34,756 nt of DNA from NCBI GenBank assembly GCA_019248075.1, contig JAEHHG010000007.1:1-34756 (forward strand), in the 5' to 3' direction. Every line of letters starts with the position of its first letter. The first letter of the stretch is position 1. Shown in pieces: positions 28,737 to 34,756 of the stretch. This stretch comes from Candidatus Gracilibacteria bacterium S5_H10 (GTDB taxonomy: Bacteria; Patescibacteriota; Gracilibacteria; Absconditabacterales; Absconditicoccaceae). The translations under genes and the position numbers were made by a program. The notes below the pieces were generated by a model. It worked only from the letters and a program-made list of their open reading frames with translations. It was not told where the DNA came from and made no database searches.

Positions 28737-30104
28737 TTATTTTATCGCGAAGCTTTTATCTATTGTTGTAGACAAGTATCCTGTCAGTATTCACCATATA
28801 ACAAAGAAAAGGTAGTTGACCATACTGTCTTCGAATACGTGCAAAAATATTCCCATTATCAGTAAAGCAAGCCGTCATATATTCATTCCTTGTCGTATTT
28901 GATAGGTTATATCATATTTGTTGCTTATTGTTTTTTGTATTTTTTTTAGAACTCCCATTATACAAATCACTAATATTGTTCGGATTAGAAATCATATTGT
29001 ACCTATATCGAGCATGAGCTGAATGTAATAATTTTCCGGTAGTATCGTTCCATTGTGCAAAACTGCAGGACCTGATGTTCATAATCCATATCCGCTTGGT
29101 TGATCTATGACATATTGCAAGCTTCCAAATTTTGCTTTTATGTGTCCTATAGTCGATGCTCATTTTAATATACTTACTCCGATGATTCCTATCAAGACTA
29201 TTGCTCCTATTCAGACTGCTGCTTTTTTATGTGTTTTGATCCATTGGATATTGATGAAGGTGAGTATTACGATACCTCAAATGAATGCTGTTCTGGAAAG
29301 CGTCAATGCTATAGCAAGAATCCATAGTAGTATTGCTACTGTATTGAATATTATTTGTTTGTTTGCTGAGAAAAACTGTTTGATTGTTGTAAATTTTGTT
29401 TTGAAAAATGCGATGATTACTGAAAGAAATGCAATAAGAAAATATCCATAATTGTTTGGTCAGGAAAATATTCCTTGTCGTCTTGGTGTACCTTGATATC
29501 CTGTGAGATAATACATAGGTGGTTTTACTCAAAATTTGAAATCGTTGAGTGGTCCATATCCGATTTTTAAGAAGAGTTCTGGTCTTAGGAATTTCATTCC
29601 TTGTCGAAGAAACCCTACGATCAATGTTGTAATCAGTAAATATTTTAAGAATTTTAGTATATTAATTATTTTCTTTTCACTGCATAATCGTCCAATAAAG
29701 GTAGAAGAGAGAAAAATAAATATGTAGAGGAGTCCATATTTGATTCCTACAAAAACATCATACATTCATTTTCCTTTGAGTAATGATATCCCTATGCTGA
29801 AGGATAAAAGTATGACAAGAATGATTCGCGGTCGTTTTCGTACTCTCAAATATGATTTAATTGTTTTGAAATTTATTGCCACTATGATAGCGACGAATAT
29901 CACCCAAATCGCGTCTCTTCCCAGGGCAGGTAATTGTGGGTATGATCATCAGAGTACGCCATAGCCGATGACAGTAACAAAGATATGATACATTACTACA
30001 AATATCAAAAATGGTTTTAGAAACCTCATCATCAATGCTGTAGAGTAAATAATAAATGACTGATTTTTTATAGTGGTTCATATAATAAAAACAAGTTGAA
30101 ACAT
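28737..30104 (-). CDS. O-antigen ligase / polymerase family membrane protein (Wzy/WaaL type)
   Basis: 455 aa with TGA as Gly, with about eleven hydrophobic segments. The family features are a periplasmic loop before LAIALTLSRTAFIGG, the SRTAFIGG motif of the Wzy_C domain, and a later stretch YGLGTSGPAVLHNG with a His-Asn ending and PENYYIQLMLDIG, where NxxL follows in this family. It joins or polymerises surface glycans. The ATG at 30104 is the longest start. An ATG pair at 30032 (MMRFLKPFL) would give 431 aa and still keep the first helix. The region to the divergent GT2 gene is only 25 bp if the long start is used. Confidence 0.8.
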
Positions 30105-30129
30105 AAAGAAGAAAAAATATATTTTGTTT

Positions 30130-31011
30130 ATGAAACTTAGCGTCGTTATTCCAACAAGGGGAGATCAGAATATGAAAAACATTATTGAGTGTCTACAAAG
30201 ACAGACATTCAAAGATTTTGAAATTGTTTTTGTTGTTGATAAAAAAATCGATGCATGATCCAAAATCCATGATGTATGAAATATTCATTATATCACTAAT
30301 CTGACTCATACAATGCCTCATAATAATGCAAGTGCACTTAGAAATCTTGGAATCAAAATAGCAAAAGGAGAATTTATCCAACTGATGGATGATGATGAAC
30401 GATTTGAAGAAGATTATCTTGAAAGATCATTGGCGTTGCGAGAGGAATATCGTTCTAAGCTAGGCAAAGATTTTGTGCTGACACCTACACTGATGTACAG
30501 AAAGACGTGAAAAATCCAGAATCAAGGATTTTCTTGTTTCAATTATCGATTGTCAAGACCAATTCCTCAGGTTCTCTGAAATACATCTCGAGATTATATC
30601 CAGATGTATTCTTGAAATTCATTGCTTGCTCCAGCCTATATTTTTACTACAACACTTTTTGATGAAACATTGGATTTTGTTTATGAAGATCTAGATTTTT
30701 CATATAGAATCCATCGTGCTGAACATCCAATTATTGTACTTCGTGACCTTCGTATCTATCATATGGAAAGAGATAAAACTAAACTGGAACAAGCGCGAGT
30801 TGGAAATGAATATGCAGCATATAGAAAAGCAAAACATAGAATGCTCTTTGTAAAAAAATATGGAAGTCTTTCCGATAAGATAAAATTTTATTTGCTTGGA
30901 TTTTGGTGACAGCCCTTGCGGCTTATTCTAAAAGTATTGAGATTCGCTAAAAAACACGAAAAGTGGAAATTGATTAGAGCTATCATTCGTGGAACTTTTT
31001 CTTGGAAATAA
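30130..31011 (+). CDS. Glycosyltransferase family 2
   Basis: 293 aa with TGA as Gly. A GT-A fold starts KLSVVIPTRGDQN, with DFEIVFVVDKK as the next strand. NNASALRNLGIKIAKGEFIQLMDDDE carries the metal-binding DDD, and VYEDLDFSYRI supplies the acidic ED motif. It transfers a sugar from a nucleotide donor to an unknown acceptor. The C-terminal part, with FYLLGFWGQPLRLILKVLRF, may touch the membrane. It diverges from the O-antigen ligase gene. Its 3' end runs into a 32-bp inverted repeat. Confidence 0.9.
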
Positions 31012-31122
31012 AAAAAGAGAATGGAAAATTCCATTCTCTTTTTTTATTTCCAAGAAAAAGAGAATGGAATTTACCATCCACTTTTTCTTGGAAATAAAAA
31101 AAGAGAATGGAATTTACCATCC
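30995..31122. repeat. 32-bp perfect inverted repeat plus a third copy
   Basis: Arms 30995-31026 and 31029-31060 are perfectly complementary with a 2-nt loop and begin inside the GT2 stop region. A third, direct copy of the first arm lies at 31081-31112. A linked AGAGAATGGAATTTACCATCC unit occurs twice, ending near 31080 and 31122. The T7 and A7 runs inside the arms mean it can also stop transcription in both directions. Confidence 0.85.
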
Positions 31123-31136
31123 TCTCAAAATATTAG

Positions 31137-31880
31137 CTATTCTTCTTTTTCTTTTTGTTTTCTCAAGTCTCTAATTATCGCTGCTCGTTTAAAATCTCCT
31201 GATTCAGAAGCAATAGTTTCTTCTTCTTTAAGATCTTCTATTGATTTGCCTTTGAATTCATCTGTTTCTGTACACAATTCCTTGATGCGTTTGCAAATGA
31301 GATGATGAATTTCTTCGTCGGCTATCATATTTATATTGCCGATTTCTGCTTCTTCTGCTGTTGCTGGCTTGAAAGTGTCTTTTGCTTTTTTTAACTCTGG
31401 TAGCGAAAATCCTTCTATCTTTTTGATGATTTCCGCTTTTATGGCTTTTTGATCTTTCAAATCATCTTCTTGATTCCCTAGAGAGATTATGGCTTCATTT
31501 GCTACAATCAAAGAGGATAACAGTTCTTTCCAATGCATTCTTGGAAATATCTGCTGTCTATATGTTGCTTCTCTGAAGACTTCTGTTTCTACTTTATAGG
31601 GTCCAATGATGCCAGGAGTTTTTTCGTCTTCTGATATTGGATAGCAGTCGAAACAATATGAAATGTCCGCATCTATTTCAAAGTCATCTTTTTTGTTCCC
31701 AGTCCTTTTTACCGGGATTGCGTGTTCTTTTTCTGGTTTGTCGGAAACACTGTAATTGGTGTCTATATATATGGATCCTTTTGTATCAATGAATATAGCA
31801 CCGATATTTAAGAAGCCACTTTGTCCTACAGACATTTCTTTCATACTTGTGTATACCAAAAATTTTCCTTTGATTTTCAT
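31137..31880 (-). CDS. Unrecognised protein with C-terminal UVR-like motif
   Basis: 247 aa, no TGA, mostly charged and likely soluble. The N-terminal half (LVYTSMKEMSVGQSGFLNIGAIFIDTKGS) is beta-rich; the C-terminal half is helical. The last 40 residues (EETIASESGDFKRAAIIRDL) resemble a UVR motif (about 35 aa), the pair-forming helix hairpin found in UvrB, UvrC and other proteins. No enzyme domain is seen and no family is named. It ends in TAG near the 32-bp inverted-repeat cluster and lies on the same strand as the pyruvyl transferase gene upstream. Confidence 0.72.
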   Translation of the reverse strand: MKIKGKFLVYTSMKEMSVGQSGFLNIGAIFIDTKGSIYIDTNYSVSDKPEKEHAIPVKRTGNKKDDFEIDADISYCFDCYPISEDEKTPGIIGPYKVETEVFREATYRQQIFPRMHWKELLSSLIVANEAIISLGNQEDDLKDQKAIKAEIIKKIEGFSLPELKKAKDTFKPATAEEAEIGNINMIADEEIHHLICKRIKELCTETDEFKGKSIEDLKEEETIASESGDFKRAAIIRDLRKQKEKEE

Positions 31881-31962
31881 AGGATTTTGTTTTTTTTAGT
31901 TTAACTTTTGTTAATTGAAAATGAGCTTATTTTTTTAGAAAAAGCTTTCAATAGAAAAATTG

Positions 31963-32985
31963 TTATTTATTAAAAAATGTTGTAATAATATTTTGCATTT
32001 TCAATATTTTTTTTTGATAAGGATAGACTTTTGTAGGCACACCCAAAAAACTTGCTATCAAGAACAAGTGTAATCTGCTGCTTATGACTATGCTTGCTCA
32101 TGCGAGTGTTTTTGCAAATGTTTCAAAATCTTTTTCTCGATCCAAAATATGAAATCGCTGATCTTTGATCTCTGCTTTTACTTGGATTTTTTGTGCGTAT
32201 TTTTCATCAGCGTAATATGCATTATTTCCTTTTGCTACAGGGACATACATGATCTCATATCCTTGTTTGTAATATTTTTTGACGTCTTGGATGATGTCGG
32301 TGAAAAAATGCTCAGCGTTTTTGTTGATATTTACTATGATGTATTTTTTTTTGGGTTTTGTCTTCGCTGCAGCTGCTTTTTTCGCTTTTTTCCGATCATA
32401 CGCAAAGTACGAAGTATCCATAAAAAATTCTGCATTATTATATCAATATGCTTTTAGTTCGTGAATAGTCTCCATATCTCTTGCGAAGATGCGTTTCGTT
32501 TTTTTCATTATATGTGTGAAAAGGATCCTGTTGAATAGTTTTTTTGGTAATTGAATTCCTCCCATGAGATAAAGAGGTTTTTTAAGACACGGTAAAATTG
32601 ATAGCAGTCGGTATCGATAAGAATTTTTGTTTTCTTCGGTGATAATTTCTCCTCATCCGATAATTATTGCATTAGCTTTTTTATATAGTTTTCGTTCTTT
32701 GAGTTTTCCTTGACGAAGATAACGCACTCGGGTGCGGACTCATTTTGGTAGTTCTGTAACAAATGTTATTTTGCTAGTATCTATGAATTGATTGAAAAAA
32801 ACTTTGAGCCATTGCGGATCGTATGCTGCTATTGTTATGTTTTTTCCTTGTTCTACCAATAATTTCACTGTTCCCAATAAGATCAACTCATCGCCTAAAT
32901 TTTTGTAGGATCGATTGCCTACAATGAGGATATTTTGCTCTGAGATCATTAGTTGATTGTTTATCTTCATATATTTGGATAACAT
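31963..32985 (-). CDS. Polysaccharide pyruvyl transferase (CsaB-like)
   Basis: 340 aa with TGA as Gly. The N-terminus ILIVGNRSYKNLGDELILLG is the family start (G..N.GDE), IIIGGGEIITEEN is the next motif, and ARDMETIHEL and SSRLHLFLIASFLGVPT are late motifs, where RLH is conserved. It adds a pyruvate ketal to wall glycans, the ligand for SLH domains. The TGA at 32098 is read through, which adds the RLH motif and a C-terminal helix up to the TAA at 31963. The ATG at 32985 sits in the T run of the upstream terminator, so an ATG at 32970 or 32949 may be the true start. Confidence 0.84.
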
Positions 32986-32989
32986 AAAA

Positions 32990-33018
32990 AAGGACTACAT
33001 AGCATAATAGTAGTCCTT
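32990..33018 (-). terminator. Terminator before the pyruvyl transferase gene
   Basis: AAGGACTAC / GTAGTCCTT with an 11-nt loop, followed on the minus strand by six T. It ends the transcript of the large gene at 33044-34753. Confidence 0.8.
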
Positions 33019-33043
33019 CGTTTGTATTCAAGTGAAATTTATG

Positions 33044-34753
33044 TTATTGTTTTCGAACTCTGTTGAGATAATCACAATAATCTTGTTTATATTTTTCTAT
33101 CGTAGGTGAGATATTTTTCAATTCACCACCTCGGCTTGCTGTCATAATCTCTGTATCAAATTGGGTAGAGAATAATGCTGCATCATCAAATTGGATATCT
33201 CCTCCATAAGTAGAAAGATAGAATGGATTTTCTTTTCTTGCCGTTTTGGTTTTGCATACATCTTTAATACGATTCGTTAAGTTCGCAGCTTTAAAGGTTT
33301 CTAGATAACTACTGAATTTAGATGGAGTAAATCCAACCAATTCTTTGTTTTTGAGGTTGATAGTAGAATTCTTTCCGTATGTAGTGAAAGTCAAATTTTC
33401 TCGAGTTCCACTGAGCTTAATCTCTCTGCTTGCATTTGGCATATTTTCCCAGAAGCTATTTATTGCTAGTAATAATTCTTGCTTTTTTTGAATATCACCA
33501 TTTGCTAGAGTAGTGATTGTTGCTTCTAGTCATGTCTGATCTGTGATTTCTAGTGTTTTATAAAAAACATCACCTCTTGCATCAATTGCTGCGAGATCAT
33601 CGATATCAGTTCCTTTTGCAATATAGTCATCCACCAAATGTTGTGTCTCTGGGTTGATAGCATTGTAGTTGTGTTGATCCATATATTCAGTGACAGAGCG
33701 AAGTCTTGCAATAGATTCACTTGCTGCCTTATCAAATTTTTTGTCTGGAGTATTTTCTAATTCTTCTCGAGATATTCCCATACCAGTCAAAGCCAAATCA
33801 ATAACATTTTTCTGATCATTTTTTCCTATAGATTCCAAAAATGCTGCAGCAGCTTCATTTTTCTTAGCTCCTGTCGTAAATGTGTCCAAAAGTGTTTGAT
33901 ATTGATCAGGGTTGATTTTTGTTGTGTCTCCGTCTTTGATGAGAAATTGTTTCATTTCTCCGTAGGTTAATCCATTGAAGAGAGCAGTCGCTCATGGAAA
34001 TCATTCAGCATATTTTATTTGTGTTTCTTGTTCTTGTTCTGTAGTTGCTCCTGTTTCTACGCTAGATCCTCCTCCTCGAATTCCTGATATTTTTTTTGTA
34101 AGTTCTCCTCATTTGAAAAGGCTTATTGGTCATTCTCCACTTCGTGCCTGTGATCAGAAAATAAGGGCTGTAGGTCCAAGTAACCATGCTCGATTTGCAC
34201 TATCTTTGCTTGCATCTTTTTTGAAGACTAATTTGAATGCACTCGAAAGCATTTTCCATCCTACAAAAATCATTCATCCTGTAACCGCAAGATTACCTAC
34301 ACCTCATCGGAATTGTTTCTGTTCTGGTTTCATGTGCGTCTGATCTATATAGTATTTCATGATTCCGTTTATTCCTCATTTTTCAAATGCTTCTCCTGTA
34401 TTGGTATATGCACTTGGAATATATGGTGTTCTGTTGGCTGCGTTTGTCATATTCTCTTTTTGGTTTCCTGTGTTGTTTGTACCATTTTCCATTTTTCCTA
34501 CTTCTGTATAATATGGATATCCTTTTGCATTTGGGGTTCTATCTTTTTCTAGATGTTTTCAAGCTTTTTTATTGAGACTTCCAAATCTTTGCAATGAAGG
34601 ATCAGCATCATTCAATGTATTGAAAAGCTCTCCTGATTGCGGTATAAACGGTTCAACAGGTGCGTTTGGATTGTTTTCATAATATTCAAGATATGCTTGC
34701 AATCTTTGAAGATCCTGTTGTAATGCTTGTCTTCTGTCTGCACTCAATGCCAT
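33044..34753 (-). CDS. Large hypothetical protein, at window edge
   Basis: 569 aa from the ATG at 34751-34753, with TGA as Gly (one at 33956-34558 joins two ORFs). The N-terminal part is polar and Gln/Asn/Pro-rich (QQDLQRLQAYLEYYENNP). Two hydrophobic segments lie in the middle, near GMIFVGWKMLSSAFKLVF and AWLLGPTALIFGSQA. The C-terminal half is soluble, Asp/Glu/Thr-rich and helical. I do not recognise a family. The start codon lies three bases from the window end, so an upstream extension cannot be ruled out. A terminator follows its stop. Confidence 0.7.
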
Positions 34754-34756
34754 TTT

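Noticed and set aside
29107-29451. 114-aa plus-strand ORF inside the O-antigen ligase
   Set aside because: It is the antisense of a membrane protein gene and has no independent start context.
31021-31305. 94-aa and 61-aa ORFs over the inverted repeats
   Set aside because: They are translations of the 32-bp repeats and the antisense of the UVR-motif gene.

Overview
The window reads coherently only if TGA is translated as glycine. In the standard code nearly every housekeeping gene breaks into pieces. With TGA = Gly the pieces join in one frame, and the TGA codons fall on invariant glycines: the Walker A of SecA and of a DNA-transfer ATPase, the Nudix box, the ETG motif of Fmt, the SEC-C CCG, and LepB GSSM. 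All 34 coding regions listed end in TAA or TAG. Together with low GC, compact operons and Patescibacteria-type membrane proteins, this points to genetic code 25 and a member of Absconditabacteria (SR1) or Gracilibacteria. No rRNA is present to decide between them.

Layout. 1-480: edge copy of a 101-bp repeat with a terminator, and a small hypothetical gene. 481-792: a GC-richer palindromic block without a gene. 793-1989 (-): a YidD-Fmt fusion. 2133-4839 (+): holA, a secreted protein, a degenerate glutamate-racemase-like gene and a chorismate mutase, closed by a terminator. 4885-5238 (-): a Lys/Ala-rich histone-H1-like protein. 5674-8814 (+): secA. 8878-12111 (-): a 1077-aa membrane-anchored HerA/VirD4-type ATPase. 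12256-13155 (-): a six-helix membrane protein. 13339-15313 (+): a Thr-rich anchored protein, gatA and tRNA-Arg(GCG). 15409-16275 (-): a stand-alone archaeo-eukaryotic primase-like protein, ending in the second copy of the 101-bp repeat. 16393-20354 (-): an S-layer (SLH) protein, a two-helix membrane protein, ruvB, a Nudix hydrolase and a small membrane protein. 20527-22080 (+): ndk, rpmE and a membrane protein. 22240-26251: an Mre11-like phosphoesterase, a PEBP protein, murC, a lipoprotein and tRNA-Leu(CAA). 26501-28611 (+): ssb, lepB, a PH-like membrane protein and an Hsp20. 28737-32985: a surface-polysaccharide set (O-antigen ligase/polymerase type, glycosyltransferase 2, pyruvyl transferase) with a UVR-motif protein between. 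33044-34753 (-): a large unrecognised protein starting at the window edge.

Two themes stand out. One is the cell envelope: MurC, an SLH protein and a CsaB-type pyruvyl transferase are all present, and SLH domains classically bind pyruvylated wall polymers. SecA, LepB and YidD supply export and insertion. The other is DNA handling: HolA, SSB, RuvB, the AEP protein, the Mre11-like enzyme and the DNA-transfer ATPase. The least ordinary items are the YidD-Fmt fusion, the AEP protein, the palindromic repeat inside ruvB, the 101-bp duplication and the G34 tRNA-Arg. I found no CRISPR array, transposase or prophage, and no clear new multigene defence system.
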